From contig NZ_QKZO01000004.1 of assembly GCF_003254295.1 (NCBI RefSeq), forward strand, positions 124,001 to 188,000: DNA of 64,000 nt, read 5' to 3'. The notes beneath the pieces were generated by a model. That model was given only the letters and a program-made list of their open reading frames with translations, searched no databases and was not told where the DNA came from. A program made the translations under genes and the position numbers. Of this stretch, positions 20,578 through 29,739 are shown one piece after another. This DNA is from Rhodobacter capsulatus (GTDB taxonomy: Bacteria > Pseudomonadota > Alphaproteobacteria > Rhodobacterales > Rhodobacteraceae). Numbering within the stretch: position 1 is the first letter of the stretch; each line of letters begins with the position of its first letter.

Positions 20578-22128
20578 ATGACCGAGATCCGCGTTCCCGG
20601 GCTTGGGGAAAGCGTCTCGGAAGCCACTGTCGCCACCTGGTTCGTGAAACCGGGCGAGATGGTCGTGGCCGATGCGATGCTCTGCGAGCTTGAAACAGAC
20701 AAGGTGACGGTCGAAGTCCGCGCCCCCTCGGCGGGGGTGCTGAGCGAGGTCGTCGTCAAGGAAGGCGAGACGGTGGCGGTGAACGCCCTGCTGGCCGTGC
20801 TTTTGTCCGCGGGCGCGATGCCGCCCGCGCAACCCAAATCCGAAGGCCCGGCTGCCCCTCAAAAAGCCGCGCCGACTGTTCAAGAGGTCAAGATGACGGA
20901 TGTCATGGTCCCCGCGCTGGGCGAAAGCGTTGCCGAAGCCACGGTCTCCACCTGGTTCAAGAAGCCGGGCGATGCCGTCGCGCAGGACGAGATCCTGTGC
21001 GAGCTGGAAACCGACAAGGTCTCGGTCGAGGTTCCGGCGCCGGTCGCGGGCGTGCTGAGCGAGATCCTCGCGCCCGAGGGCGTTTCGGTCGCCGCGGGCG
21101 GGCGTCTGGCGATCCTGACGGCGGGCGCGGCAGCCACTGCCGCCCCGGCCGCGGCCGCCTCCGCGCCCGCCCCGGCGGCGGCGCCCGCGAAGGATGTCGA
21201 ACATGCCCCGGCGGCGAAAAAGGCGATGGCCGAAGCGGGGCTCAGCCCCGATCAGGTCACCGGCACCGGCCGCGATGGCCGGATCATGAAGGAAGACGTG
21301 GCCGCCGCCGCGGCTGCCCCGGCCGCCGCCCCGGCCCCTGCCGCGCCCGCCCCGGTCGCGACGGCGCAAGTCTCGATCGCGCCGCCGCCCGCCACCGTGC
21401 CGCGCGCCCCGGTCCCGGCCGAAGATGCGGCGCGCGAGGAACGGGTGAAGATGACCCGCCTGCGCGCCACGATCGCGCGCCGCCTGAAGGACGCGCAGAA
21501 CACCGCTGCGATGCTGACCACCTACAACGAGGTGGACATGTCGGGCGTGATGGATCTGCGCAATGTCTACAAGGACCAGTTCGAGAAGAAACACGGGGTC
21601 AAGCTGGGCTTCATGGGCTTCTTCGTGAAGGCCTGCTGCCACGCGCTCAAGGAAATCCCCGAGGTGAACGCCGAGATCGACGGCGGCGACATCATCTACA
21701 AGAACTACGTCCACATGGGCGTGGCCGTTGGCACGCCCTCGGGCCTTGTGGTGCCGGTGCTGCGTGACGCGGATCAAAAGGGCTTCGCCCATATCGAGCG
21801 CGAGATCGCCGAACTGGGCAAACGCGGCCGCGACGGCAAGCTGACGATGCAGGAAATGCAGGGCGGCAGCTTCACCATCTCGAACGGCGGGGTTTACGGC
21901 TCGCTGATGTCCTCGCCGATCCTGAACCCGCCGCAATCGGGCATTCTGGGCATGCACAAGATCCAGGACCGCCCTGTGGTGGTGAACGGCCAGATCGTGA
22001 TCCGCCCGATGATGTATCTGGCGCTCTCCTACGATCACCGCATCGTCGACGGCAAGGGCGCGGTGACCTTCCTTGTCCGGGTGAAAGAGGCGCTGGAAGA
22101 TCCGCGCCGCCTGCTGATGGATCTCTGA
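20578..22128 (+). CDS. sucB: Dihydrolipoyllysine succinyltransferase (E2o) with two lipoyl domains
   Basis: SucB is the core of the 2-oxoglutarate dehydrogenase complex. The 516-residue protein has two N-terminal lipoyl domains, each with the lipoyl-lysine motif ELETDKV (about residues 38-44 and 141-147), an Ala/Pro linker, the E1/E3-binding domain ([20 protein letters not shown]), a second Ala/Pro linker, and the catalytic domain with [12 protein letters not shown]. Many E2o chains, such as E. coli SucB, have one lipoyl domain, so two is notable. It overlaps no neighbour but starts immediately after sucA. An intergenic repeat separates it from lpd. Confidence 0.96.
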   Translation: MTEIRVPGLGESVSEATVATWFVKPGEMVVADAMLCELETDKVTVEVRAPSAGVLSEVVVKEGETVAVNALLAVLLSAGAMPPAQPKSEGPAAPQKAAPTVQEVKMTDVMVPALGESVAEATVSTWFKKPGDAVAQDEILCELETDKVSVEVPAPVAGVLSEILAPEGVSVAAGGRLAILTAGAAATAAPAAAASAPAPAAAPAKDVEHAPAAKKAMAEAGLSPDQVTGTGRDGRIMKEDVAAAAAAPAAAPAPAAPAPVATAQVSIAPPPATVPRAPVPAEDAAREERVKMTRLRATIARRLKDAQNTAAMLTTYNEVDMSGVMDLRNVYKDQFEKKHGVKLGFMGFFVKACCHALKEIPEVNAEIDGGDIIYKNYVHMGVAVGTPSGLVVPVLRDADQKGFAHIEREIAELGKRGRDGKLTMQEMQGGSFTISNGGVYGSLMSSPILNPPQSGILGMHKIQDRPVVVNGQIVIRPMMYLALSYDHRIVDGKGAVTFLVRVKEALEDPRRLLMDL

Positions 22129-22255
22129 TCCCGCCCGATGCCGCAGGGGGCGGAAACCCGCCCCCTTCACGCAAACCGCCCCCCTTTCATCTTGCTGAAA
22201 ATACCTCGGGGGGCCCGGGGGGCAGCGCCCCCCGCCATTCGTCAGGGGAATGACC
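22129..22255 (-). repeat. Diverged ATATTTG-family element between sucB and lpd
   Basis: A reverse-orientation copy (TTTCATCTTGCTGAAAATA then CCTCGGGGGGCC) spans 22185-22215, followed by a GGGGGGC...GCCCCCC hairpin. The conserved GATATTT part reads AAAATAC here and the copy is diverged. It lies inside a probable operon and so may attenuate or process the sucAB-lpd message. Confidence 0.65.
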
Positions 22256-23644
22256 ATGGCAGAATTCGACGTCATCATCATCGGCGGCGGCCCGGGCGGC
22301 TATGTCTGCGCCATCCGCTGCGCGCAACTGGGGCTGAAGACCGCCTGCGTCGAGGGGCGCGGGGCCTTGGGCGGCACCTGCCTCAACGTGGGCTGCATCC
22401 CGTCCAAGGCGCTGCTGCATGCCACGCATGAGCTGCACGAGGTGCATGAGAACTTCGAGAAAATGGGCCTGATGGGCGCCAAGGTGAAGGTCGACTGGGC
22501 GAAGATGCAGTCCTACAAGAAGGACGTCATCGACGGCAACACCAAGGGCATCGAGTTCCTGTTCAAGAAGAACAAGGTCACTTACCTGCAGGGCTGGGGC
22601 TCGATCCCGGCGCCGGGTCAGGTGAAGGTCGGCGAGGACATCCACACGGCGAAGAACATCGTCATTGCCACCGGCTCGGAAGCGGCGGGCCTGCCCGGCA
22701 TCGAGATCGACGAGGCGACCGTCGTCACCTCGACCGGGGCGCTGTCGCTGGCCAAGGTGCCGAAATCGATGGTGGTGATCGGCGCCGGGGTGATCGGGCT
22801 GGAGCTTGGCTCGGTCTATGCGCGTCTGGGCGCCGAGGTGACGGTGGTCGAATATCTCGATGCGATCACGCCCGGCATGGATGCCGAGGTGGCCAAGGGG
22901 CTGCAGCGCATCCTGACCCGTCAGGGGCTGAAATTCGTTCTGGGCGCCGCGGTGCAGGGCGTCGACAAGGCGAAGGGCAAGAACACCGTGCGCTACAGCC
23001 TGCGCAAGGACGAGAGCGCCCATGCGATCGAAGCCGAGGTGGTGCTGGTGGCGACCGGCCGCAAGCCCTTCACCAAGGGGCTGGGCCTTGAGGCGCTGGG
23101 CGTCGAGATGCTGCCGCGCGGGCAGGTGAAGACCGACAGCCATTGGGCGACGAATGTGCCCGGCATCTATGCGATCGGCGATGCGATCATCGGCCCGATG
23201 CTGGCCCACAAGGCCGAGGACGAGGGGATGGCGGTGGCCGAGGTGATCGCGGACAAGCATGGCCATGTGAATTACGACGTGATCCCCGGGGTGATCTACA
23301 CCACGCCCGAGGTGGCCTGCGTCGGCAAGACCGAGGATGCGCTGAAACAGGAAGGCCGGGCCTACAAGGTCGGCAAGTTCTCCTTCATGGGCAACGGCCG
23401 GGCGAAAGCCGTGTTCCAGGCCGAGGGCTTCGTGAAAATTCTGGCCGATGCGGCGACGGACCGGATTCTGGGCGCCCATATCATCGGCCCCTCGGCGGGC
23501 GACATGATCCATGAAATCTGCGTCGCGATGGAATTCGGCGCCTCGGCGCAGGATATGGCGCTGACCTGCCACGCCCATCCGACCTATTCGGAAGCCGTGC
23601 GCGAGGCGGCGCTGGCCTGTGGCGACGGTGCGATCCACGCCTGA
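22256..23644 (+). CDS. lpd: Dihydrolipoyl dehydrogenase (E3)
   Basis: Lpd reoxidises the dihydrolipoyl groups of SucB and reduces NAD. The 462-residue protein has the FAD motif ([17 protein letters not shown]), the redox disulfide [13 protein letters not shown], the NAD motif ([20 protein letters not shown]), and the C-terminal interface catalytic dyad [10 protein letters not shown] chose the ATG at 22256 over that at 22250 because AGGGGA directly abuts the first and is six bases from the second. A weak hairpin (23653-23674) follows the stop codon. Confidence 0.96.
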   Translation: MAEFDVIIIGGGPGGYVCAIRCAQLGLKTACVEGRGALGGTCLNVGCIPSKALLHATHELHEVHENFEKMGLMGAKVKVDWAKMQSYKKDVIDGNTKGIEFLFKKNKVTYLQGWGSIPAPGQVKVGEDIHTAKNIVIATGSEAAGLPGIEIDEATVVTSTGALSLAKVPKSMVVIGAGVIGLELGSVYARLGAEVTVVEYLDAITPGMDAEVAKGLQRILTRQGLKFVLGAAVQGVDKAKGKNTVRYSLRKDESAHAIEAEVVLVATGRKPFTKGLGLEALGVEMLPRGQVKTDSHWATNVPGIYAIGDAIIGPMLAHKAEDEGMAVAEVIADKHGHVNYDVIPGVIYTTPEVACVGKTEDALKQEGRAYKVGKFSFMGNGRAKAVFQAEGFVKILADAATDRILGAHIIGPSAGDMIHEICVAMEFGASAQDMALTCHAHPTYSEAVREAALACGDGAIHA

Positions 23645-23652
23645 GACGGACC

Positions 23653-23674
23653 GGCCCCGGCTTCGGTCGGGGCC
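23653..23674 (+). terminator. Possible terminator after lpd
   Basis: GGCCCCG (23653-23659) pairs with CGGGGCC (23668-23674) around GCTTCGGT. There is no real T run, so termination may be partial. Confidence 0.35.
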
Positions 23675-23779
23675 GCTTTCGGACCGCCGGGGCCAATTCT
23701 CTGCGCTGCGGCAAATCTGGGCTTGCTGATTCTGTCCGGCTTGTGCTTCATCGCGCAAGATTGTTGCGAGGAGAGAATC

Positions 23780-24646
23780 ATGACCGCTGCCCGCCCCACC
23801 CGTTCGGTGCTCTACATCCCCGGTTCCAAGGAACGGGCGCTGGAAAAGGCGACGGGTCTTGCCTGCGACGCGATCATCTTCGATCTGGAAGACGCGGTGG
23901 CGGTCGATGAAAAGGTCAATGCCCGCGCCATTCTGATCAAGGCGCTGCGCGAGGCCGATTTCGGCGCGCGGATGCGGATCGTGCGGATCAACGGGCTCGA
24001 CAGCGACTGGGGCCGCGACGATGCGTTCGCCATGGCCGCGGCGCTGAAGGACGGCGTGAAGATCGACGCCGTGCTGATCCCCAAGGTCTCGACCAAATCC
24101 GATCTGGATGCCGTTGCGAATCTCATTCCGACCGTGCCGCTTTGGGCGATGATGGAAACCGCGCTGGGCATGCTGAACGCCGCCGACATCGCGGCGCATC
24201 CGCGGCTTGAAGGCATGGTGATGGGCACCAACGATCTGGCGAAGGAGCTGCAAAGCCGCTTCCGCGCCGATCGGCTGCCGCTGCAGACCGGGCTGGGCTT
24301 GTGCCTGCTGGCCGCCAAGTCTTTTGGCAAGATCATCGTCGACGGCGTCTACAACGCCTTCAAGGATGACGCGGGCCTGCGCGCCGAATGCGATCAGGGC
24401 CGCGACATGGGCTTTGACGGCAAGACGCTGATCCACCCGGCGCAGCTTGACATCGCCAACGCCGCCTTTGCGCCCTCCGAGGCCGAGATCGACCTCGCCC
24501 GGCGCCAGATCGCCGCCTTTGACGCGGCGCAGGCCGCGGGGCAGGGGGTTGCGGTTGTGGATGGAAAGATCGTCGAAAACCTGCATATCGTGACGGCGCG
24601 GCAAGTCCTTGCGAAAGCGGAGGCGATTGCCGCACTCGCAAGTTGA
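23780..24646 (+). CDS. mcl2: (3S)-Malyl-CoA thioesterase (Mcl2), CitE-like family
   Basis: The 288-residue protein belongs to the HpcH/HpaI aldolase/CitE fold: RSVLYIPGSKERALEKA at the start, IIFDLEDAVAVDEK with the metal-binding aspartate, METALGMLNA and GTNDLAKEL. In R. sphaeroides a paralogue of malyl-CoA lyase in the same neighbourhood, upstream of mesaconyl-CoA hydratase, hydrolyses malyl-CoA to malate in the ethylmalonyl-CoA pathway. I assign that role by locus and length. A true malyl-CoA lyase (Mcl1) is the main alternative. GAGGAGAG precedes the ATG. Confidence 0.75.
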   Translation: MTAARPTRSVLYIPGSKERALEKATGLACDAIIFDLEDAVAVDEKVNARAILIKALREADFGARMRIVRINGLDSDWGRDDAFAMAAALKDGVKIDAVLIPKVSTKSDLDAVANLIPTVPLWAMMETALGMLNAADIAAHPRLEGMVMGTNDLAKELQSRFRADRLPLQTGLGLCLLAAKSFGKIIVDGVYNAFKDDAGLRAECDQGRDMGFDGKTLIHPAQLDIANAAFAPSEAEIDLARRQIAAFDAAQAAGQGVAVVDGKIVENLHIVTARQVLAKAEAIAALAS

Positions 24647-24656
24647 GAGGCAAGCC

Positions 24657-25223
24657 ATGTCCCTGATGATCCTCGGCATCCTGCTTTGGGTGCTGCCCCA
24701 TTCCTTCAAGCGCCTGGCGCCGCATCGGCATCTGATGCTGATGCCGCAGATCAAGGCGATCGTCGCGGCGCTGATCCTGACCGGCACCGCGTTGATGGTG
24801 ATCGGTTACCGCTCGGTCGAGGTGACGCCCGACGACAACCTTTACACGCCGCTGCCGGGGATCGGCCATCTGAACAACCTGCTGATGCTGATCGCCATCT
24901 ATCTGTTCGGCGTCGGCGGCTCGCGCTCGATCCTGATCGACAAGATGCGCCATCCGATGCTGACGGGGATGCTTTTGTGGTCGGTCTCGCATCTGTTGGT
25001 GAACGGCGATTATGTCTCGGTGATCCTGTTTGGCGCGCTGGGCGTCTGGGCCGTGGCCGAGATGGTCGTGATCAACCGCGCCGGTCCGTGGAAGCGGCCG
25101 AAACCCGGCTCGCTCAAGGGCGATCTGAAGAACCTGATCGGCACGCTGGCGATCTATGGGATCATCGTCTGGCTGCATGGGCTGATCCTCGGTCACAGCC
25201 TGTTTCTGGGGACCTATCCGTGA
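24657..25223 (+). CDS. NnrU family membrane protein
   Basis: The 188-residue protein has about five or six membrane helices and fits the NnrU family: MILGILLWVLPHSFKRL at the start, PGIGHLNNLLMLIAIYLFG, and a histidine-rich helix pattern (SHLLVNGD, WLHGLILGHSL). NnrU was named for a protein near nitric-oxide reductase genes, but its biochemical role is unresolved. GAGAGG precedes the ATG at 24657, ten bases after mcl2. It overlaps the next gene by four bases (GTGA). Its place between two ethylmalonyl-CoA pathway genes suggests co-expression rather than a denitrification role here. Confidence 0.8.
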   Translation: MSLMILGILLWVLPHSFKRLAPHRHLMLMPQIKAIVAALILTGTALMVIGYRSVEVTPDDNLYTPLPGIGHLNNLLMLIAIYLFGVGGSRSILIDKMRHPMLTGMLLWSVSHLLVNGDYVSVILFGALGVWAVAEMVVINRAGPWKRPKPGSLKGDLKNLIGTLAIYGIIVWLHGLILGHSLFLGTYP

Positions 25224-25423
25224 AACTGTATCGGCTCCTGACCGAGGATGACACTTCGGCCTTCTGTCACAAGGTTTCGATGGCGCTGGCGAAGGGCTGG
25301 GAGCTGCACGGCAGCCCCGCCTATGGCTTCGACGCGGCGCGCGGCGTGATGCGCTGTGCGCAGGCGGTGGTGAAGGATGTGCCGGGGGACTACCACCCCG
25401 ATCTGAAACTGGGAGAGCAGTAA
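25220..25423 (+). CDS. DUF1737 family small protein
   Basis: The 67-residue protein begins with GTG overlapping the NnrU stop codon. It reads KLYRLLTEDDTSAFCHKVSMALAKGWELHGSP, the pattern of DUF1737: a short sheet-helix unit with the KGWEL-GSP motif. Members have no proven function. The gene ends one base before the mch ATG, so NnrU, this gene and mch are translated from one message. Confidence 0.8.
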   Translation: MKLYRLLTEDDTSAFCHKVSMALAKGWELHGSPAYGFDAARGVMRCAQAVVKDVPGDYHPDLKLGEQ

Positions 25424-25424
25424 G

Positions 25425-26462
25425 ATGGCGACGAAGACGAATCCGGGCCGTTTCTTCGAGGATTACGCGGTGGGGCAGGTGATCGGCCATGCCGTTCCCC
25501 GCACCGTGGCCGAGGGGGAGCGGGCGCTCTACCACGCGCTTTATCCCGCCCGGCATGCGCTGTATTCCAGCGATGTCTTCGCCGCCAATTGCGGGCTGGA
25601 TGGCTCGCCGCTCGATGATCTGCTGGCCTTCCACACCGTCTTTGGCAAGACCGTTCCCGATGTCTCGCTGAATGCCGTCGCCAACCTCGGCTATGCCGAG
25701 GGGCGCTGGGTGCTTCCGGTCTATCCGGGCGATACCTTGCGCGCGGTCTCGGAAGTGATCGGGATCAAGGAGAACTCGAACGGCAAGTCGGGCAACGTTT
25801 ATGTCCGCACCCGGGGCCTCAACCAGAATGACGAGGTGGTGCTGGATTATGTCCGCTGGGTGATGGTGCGCAAGCGCGACGCCGCCAGCCCCGCGCCCGC
25901 GCCGGTGCTGCCCGAGCTGCGCAAGGTCGTTCCGGTCGAAGATCTGGTGATCCCCGAGGGGCTGAGCTTCGAGGATTACGATTTCACCCTGGCGGGCGAG
26001 CCGCATCGGCTTTCGGACTATGAGATCGGCGAAAAGATCGACCATGTGGACGGCGTGACGATCGAGGAGGCCGAGCACATGCTGGCCACGCGGCTGTGGC
26101 AGAACACCGCCAAGGTGCATTTCGACGCCACCTTCCGCGAGGATGGCAAGCGGCTGATCTATGGCGGTCATGTCATTTCGATGGCCCGCGCGCTGTCGTT
26201 CAACGGGCTCGCCAATGCGCAGATGATCGTGGCGCTGAACGGCGGCGCCCATGCCAACCCCTGTTTTGCGGGTGATACCGTCAAGGCCTGGTCCGAGGTG
26301 CTGGACAAGGCCGAGACCGAGGCCCCGGGCGTTGGCGCGATCCGGCTGCGGCTGGTTGCGGTCAAGCAGGGCGCGGCGCCCTTCGCGCTGAAGGGCGCGG
26401 ACGGGAAATACGCGCCCGAGGTGCTTCTGGATCTCGATTACTGGGCGCTGATGCCTTTGTGA
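25425..26462 (+). CDS. mch: Mesaconyl-CoA hydratase (2-methylfumaryl-CoA hydratase)
   Basis: Mch adds water to mesaconyl-CoA to give beta-methylmalyl-CoA in the ethylmalonyl-CoA pathway, the route that replaces the glyoxylate bypass in Rhodobacter. The 345-residue protein is a double MaoC-like (hot-dog) enzyme: first half GRFFEDYAVGQVIGHAVPRTV with the YSSDVFA region, second half LSDYEIGEKIDHVDGVTIEEAEHM. Length and layout match the R. sphaeroides and Chloroflexus enzymes as known. A DUF1737 gene, an NnrU-type gene and mcl2 precede it, and a strong terminator follows. Confidence 0.9.
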   Translation: MATKTNPGRFFEDYAVGQVIGHAVPRTVAEGERALYHALYPARHALYSSDVFAANCGLDGSPLDDLLAFHTVFGKTVPDVSLNAVANLGYAEGRWVLPVYPGDTLRAVSEVIGIKENSNGKSGNVYVRTRGLNQNDEVVLDYVRWVMVRKRDAASPAPAPVLPELRKVVPVEDLVIPEGLSFEDYDFTLAGEPHRLSDYEIGEKIDHVDGVTIEEAEHMLATRLWQNTAKVHFDATFREDGKRLIYGGHVISMARALSFNGLANAQMIVALNGGAHANPCFAGDTVKAWSEVLDKAETEAPGVGAIRLRLVAVKQGAAPFALKGADGKYAPEVLLDLDYWALMPL

Positions 26463-26500
26463 TCGCAAATCCGCCCGCGCGCGGGTGAGTCGGACAGACG

Positions 26501-26538
26501 GGGCGGAAACCGGGGCACGGTTTCCGCCCTTTCCTTTT
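26501..26538 (+). terminator. Rho-independent terminator after mch
   Basis: GGGCGGAAACC (26501-26511) pairs perfectly with GGTTTCCGCCC (26519-26529) around GGGGCAC, followed by TTTCCTTTT. Confidence 0.88.
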
Positions 26539-26628
26539 GCACTCTCCCGCAGATGGCTCAAGGCTGCCTTGTGCGGCACGAAAAGCGGCATCCGAATGTT
26601 ACCGGACGACATTTGCCCGGCGTCGGTT

Positions 26629-26642
26629 TTTGTGATCACAAA
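26629..26642. promoter_or_regulatory. Operator palindrome TTTGTGATCACAAA before sdhC
   Basis: This is a perfect 14-base palindrome 161 bases before the sdhC start. The two sites before sucC share its GTGATCAC core, which points to joint control of succinyl-CoA synthetase and succinate dehydrogenase. Confidence 0.65.
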
Positions 26643-26802
26643 GCGAAATTTCCGCCGCTTTTTTGCAACTGCGAAGGCGAAATTTGATCTGAATGCGTGA
26701 CTTGCCCGCCGTGACCGCCTATTCAGGTCTCACAATTCCGGCCAACCCGTCTGCCTCCACTCTCTGGCCCGCGCAGACGGCCCAGCGAGTGAGGGACCCC
26801 AA

Positions 26803-27201
26803 ATGGCTGAACCGAAACGGGTCGAACGACCCCTTTCCCCCTTCATGATCGGCCCGTATTACCGTCCGCAGATGACGTCGATGAGCTCGATCCTGACCCG
26901 GATCACCGGCAACGCGCTGATTGCGGGCTTCCTGCTTGGCGCCTGGTGGCTGATCGCCGCCGTCTCCAGCCCCGGCTATTTCGGCGTGGTGAACTGGATC
27001 GTCACCTCCTGGCTGGGCTGGCTGATCTTCGCGGGCATGGCCTGGGCGATGTGGTATCACTACCTGACCGGGCTGCGGCATCTCTTGTGGGACACCGGCC
27101 GCGGGCTGGATGTCGAAACCGCCGAGAAACTCGGCTGGGGGGCGATCATCGGCTCGGTCGTGCTGACGCTTTTGACGCTCATCATTCTGGCGATTTTCTG
27201 A
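26803..27201 (+). CDS. sdhC: Succinate dehydrogenase cytochrome b556 subunit
   Basis: SdhC anchors succinate dehydrogenase and binds heme b. The 132-residue protein has three membrane helices and the family motifs: RPLSPFMIGPYYRPQMTSMSSILTRITG near the N-terminus with the quinone-site serine/arginine, and HYLTGLRHLLWD with the heme-ligand histidine. GAGGGA precedes the ATG. It starts the sdhC-D-A operon, ten bases before sdhD. The order C-D-A is followed by two unrelated genes before sdhB. Confidence 0.95.
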   Translation: MAEPKRVERPLSPFMIGPYYRPQMTSMSSILTRITGNALIAGFLLGAWWLIAAVSSPGYFGVVNWIVTSWLGWLIFAGMAWAMWYHYLTGLRHLLWDTGRGLDVETAEKLGWGAIIGSVVLTLLTLIILAIF

Positions 27202-27211
27202 GGAGGCCACC

Positions 27212-27613
27212 ATGCGCTATCTGACCGATCGCAAACGCGCCGTCGGCAAGGGGGCCTCGGGGTCCGGCACCGAACATTTCTGGTGGATGACGATGTCCTC
27301 GGTGGCGCTGGCCTTTCTGGTGCCCGCCTTCATCTTCGTCTTCGGTCATGCCATCGGCATGAGCCAGGCCGAGCTTCAGGCCTATTTCGCCCGGCCCTTC
27401 CCGGCGATCCTGACCGCGCTGGTCACCATCGTCGGCATGCGCCATTTCGCCAAGGGCGCGCAGGTGATGCTGGAAGACTACACCCAGGGCAGCCTGCGCA
27501 AGGGGCTGGTGATCTTCGTCTATTCGCTGTCGTGGCTGATCTCGGCCCTGGTGCTTTATGCGCTGGCGAAGATGATGTTCCTCGCCGCCGCGGCGCAACA
27601 GATCACGAACTGA
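27212..27613 (+). CDS. sdhD: Succinate dehydrogenase membrane anchor subunit
   Basis: The 133-residue protein has three hydrophobic helices and starts with the alphaproteobacterial SdhD motif [26 protein letters not shown]. The [13 protein letters not shown] segment supplies the second-helix histidine and the aspartate-tyrosine pair of the quinone/heme site. AGGAGG precedes the ATG. It sits 16 bases before sdhA. Confidence 0.94.
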   Translation: MRYLTDRKRAVGKGASGSGTEHFWWMTMSSVALAFLVPAFIFVFGHAIGMSQAELQAYFARPFPAILTALVTIVGMRHFAKGAQVMLEDYTQGSLRKGLVIFVYSLSWLISALVLYALAKMMFLAAAAQQITN

Positions 27614-27629
27614 CAGGGGCAACCGGACA

Positions 27630-29435
27630 ATGGCTTCCTATACTTACGAAACCCACAACTATGACGTGGTGGTGGTCGGTGCCGGTGGCGCGGGCCTGCG
27701 CGCGACGCTCGGCATGGCCGAACAGGGGCTGCGCACCGCCTGCGTGACCAAGGTCTTCCCGACCCGCTCGCACACCGTTGCGGCGCAGGGCGGCATCGCG
27801 GCGTCCCTTGGCAACATGGGCCCGGACAGCTGGCAATGGCACATGTTCGACACCGTCAAGGGCTCGGACTGGCTCGGCGACACCGATGCGATGGAATATC
27901 TGGCGCGCTCGGCGCCTGCCGCGGTCTATGAGCTGGAACATTACGGCGTGCCGTTTTCCCGCACCGAGGCGGGCAAGATCTACCAGCGCCCCTTCGGCGG
28001 TCACACCACCGAATTCGGCGACGGCCCGCCGGTGCAGCGCACCTGCGCCGCCGCCGACCGCACCGGCCACGCCATCCTGCACACGCTTTACGGCCAGAGC
28101 CTCAAGAACAACGCGGAATTCTTCATCGAATATTTCGCGCTCGACCTGATCATGTCCGAGGATGGCGTCTGTCAGGGCGTCGTGTGCTGGAAGCTTGACG
28201 ACGGCACCTTCCACGTCTTCAACGCCAAGATGGTCGTGCTGGCGACGGGCGGCTATGGCCGCGCCTATTTCTCGGCGACCTCGGCCCATACCTGCACCGG
28301 CGACGGCGGCGGCATGGTGGCGCGGGCGGGTCTGGCGCTGCAGGACATGGAATTCGTGCAGTTCCACCCGACCGGCATCTATGGTTCGGGCTGCCTGATC
28401 ACCGAAGGCGCGCGCGGCGAGGGCGGGTATCTGACGAACAGCCAGGGCGAGCGCTTCATGGAACGCTATGCGCCGCATTACAAGGATCTGGCGCCGCGCG
28501 ACTATGTTTCGCGCTGCATGACGCTGGAAATCCGCGAAGGCCGCGGTGTGGGCGAGCATAAAGACCACATCCACCTGAACCTGTCGCACCTGCCGAAAGA
28601 GGCGCTGGCCGAACGTCTGCCGGGCATCTCGGAATCGGCGAAGATCTTTGCCGGCGTCGATGTCACCAAAGAGCCGATCCCGGTTCTGCCGACGGTTCAC
28701 TACAACATGGGCGGCATCCCCACGAACTACTGGGGCGAGGCGCTGAACCCGACGGCCGACAATCCGAACGCGATCGTGCCCGGTCTGATGGCCGTGGGCG
28801 AGGCCGGTTGCGCCTCTGTGCACGGGGCGAACCGCCTTGGCTCGAACTCGCTCATCGACCTTGTCGTCTTCGGCCGGGCCGCGGCGATCCGGGCGGGGGA
28901 AATCGTCGATCCGAAGGCGCGTCCGGCGGCCTATAACCAGGCCTCGGTCGACAAGTGCTTTGCACGCTTCGACGGGCTGCGCCATGCCAAGGGCCACACC
29001 CCCACGGCGGACCTGCGGCTGGAAATGCAGCGCACCATGCAGGCCGATGCGGCCGTCTTCCGCACCGACAAGACGCTGGCCGAAGGCAAGGCGAAGATGA
29101 CCGAGATCGCGGCCAAGGTCGCCGATCTGAAGGTCACCGACCGCTCGCTGATCTGGAACAGCGACCTGATGGAAACGCTGGAACTGACCAACCTGATGCC
29201 GAACGCGCTGGCCACCATCGTCGGCGCCGAAGCGCGCAAGGAAAGCCGCGGCGCCCATGCCTCGGAAGACCATGCGACGCGCGACGACGCCAACTGGCGC
29301 AAGCACTCGATCATGCGGGTCGAGGACAACAAGGTTGACCTGAGCTATCGCCCGGTGATCACCGCACCGCTGACCACCGAGGCGGAAGGTGGCATCAGCC
29401 TGGCGAAGATCGCGCCGAAAGCGCGGACCTTCTGA
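27630..29435 (+). CDS. sdhA: Succinate dehydrogenase flavoprotein subunit
   Basis: SdhA oxidises succinate to fumarate with covalently bound FAD at the cytoplasmic face. The 601-residue protein has [16 protein letters not shown], the FAD-histidine motif [17 protein letters not shown], the substrate-loop [19 protein letters not shown], and the C-terminal flavoprotein domain beginning around RLEMQRTMQ. Length is normal. The next gene on the strand is a small lipoprotein that begins one base after the sdhA stop codon. Confidence 0.97.
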   Translation: MASYTYETHNYDVVVVGAGGAGLRATLGMAEQGLRTACVTKVFPTRSHTVAAQGGIAASLGNMGPDSWQWHMFDTVKGSDWLGDTDAMEYLARSAPAAVYELEHYGVPFSRTEAGKIYQRPFGGHTTEFGDGPPVQRTCAAADRTGHAILHTLYGQSLKNNAEFFIEYFALDLIMSEDGVCQGVVCWKLDDGTFHVFNAKMVVLATGGYGRAYFSATSAHTCTGDGGGMVARAGLALQDMEFVQFHPTGIYGSGCLITEGARGEGGYLTNSQGERFMERYAPHYKDLAPRDYVSRCMTLEIREGRGVGEHKDHIHLNLSHLPKEALAERLPGISESAKIFAGVDVTKEPIPVLPTVHYNMGGIPTNYWGEALNPTADNPNAIVPGLMAVGEAGCASVHGANRLGSNSLIDLVVFGRAAAIRAGEIVDPKARPAAYNQASVDKCFARFDGLRHAKGHTPTADLRLEMQRTMQADAAVFRTDKTLAEGKAKMTEIAAKVADLKVTDRSLIWNSDLMETLELTNLMPNALATIVGAEARKESRGAHASEDHATRDDANWRKHSIMRVEDNKVDLSYRPVITAPLTTEAEGGISLAKIAPKARTF

Positions 29436-29436
29436 G

Positions 29437-29739
29437 ATGGCGCGGGTCTGGGCATATGGGATCGCGGCGGCGGGGCTTGCCCTGGCCGGTTGCGGCCCCA
29501 TGGCCCTGCCCGAAGCCGAGAAGCTTTGCGCCGAAACCGTCGCCCCGAAAGCGCCCCTCTCCGGCGAAGGCCGGATGGGCGTCACCTCGGGCGGCACTTT
29601 CGAAAGCGGCGTGAAGCTGACCTTCACCATGGGCAGCGGCGGCGGCGATCCCGGCGCGGCCTATGACCGCTGCGTCCGCGCCCGCGCGGGGCAAGCGCCC
29701 AACCGCCCCTATTACACCGTGCCGCAGGGGAGGGGATGA
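29437..29739 (+). CDS. Small lipoprotein in the sdh operon, function unknown
   Basis: The 100-residue protein has a lipoprotein signal ending in LALAGC and a mature domain with two more cysteines (CAETVAP and DRCVRAR), perhaps a disulfide. The central GRMGVTSGGTFESGVKLTFTMG resembles a beta-hairpin. I recognise no named family. It starts one base after sdhA and overlaps the following glycosyltransferase by four bases (ATGA), so it is part of the sdh message. Confidence 0.7.
   Translation: MARVWAYGIAAAGLALAGCGPMALPEAEKLCAETVAPKAPLSGEGRMGVTSGGTFESGVKLTFTMGSGGGDPGAAYDRCVRARAGQAPNRPYYTVPQGRG

Larger units (their letters stand above)
26463..26802 (+). promoter_or_regulatory. Region between mch and sdhC
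   Basis: These 340 bases hold the mch terminator (26501-26538), the perfect palindrome TTTGTGATCACAAA (26629-26642), and about 160 bases of leader before the sdhC start. Short open frames here have no ribosome site or family likeness. The sdh promoter is expected near or after the palindrome. Confidence 0.6.

Noticed and set aside
17280-20837. A 1185-codon open frame opposite sucA
   Set aside because: It is an antisense shadow of the sucA coding pattern with no recognisable motif.
26485-26700. A 71-codon open frame before sdhC
   Set aside because: It spans the mch terminator and the GTGATCAC operator and has no ribosome site.
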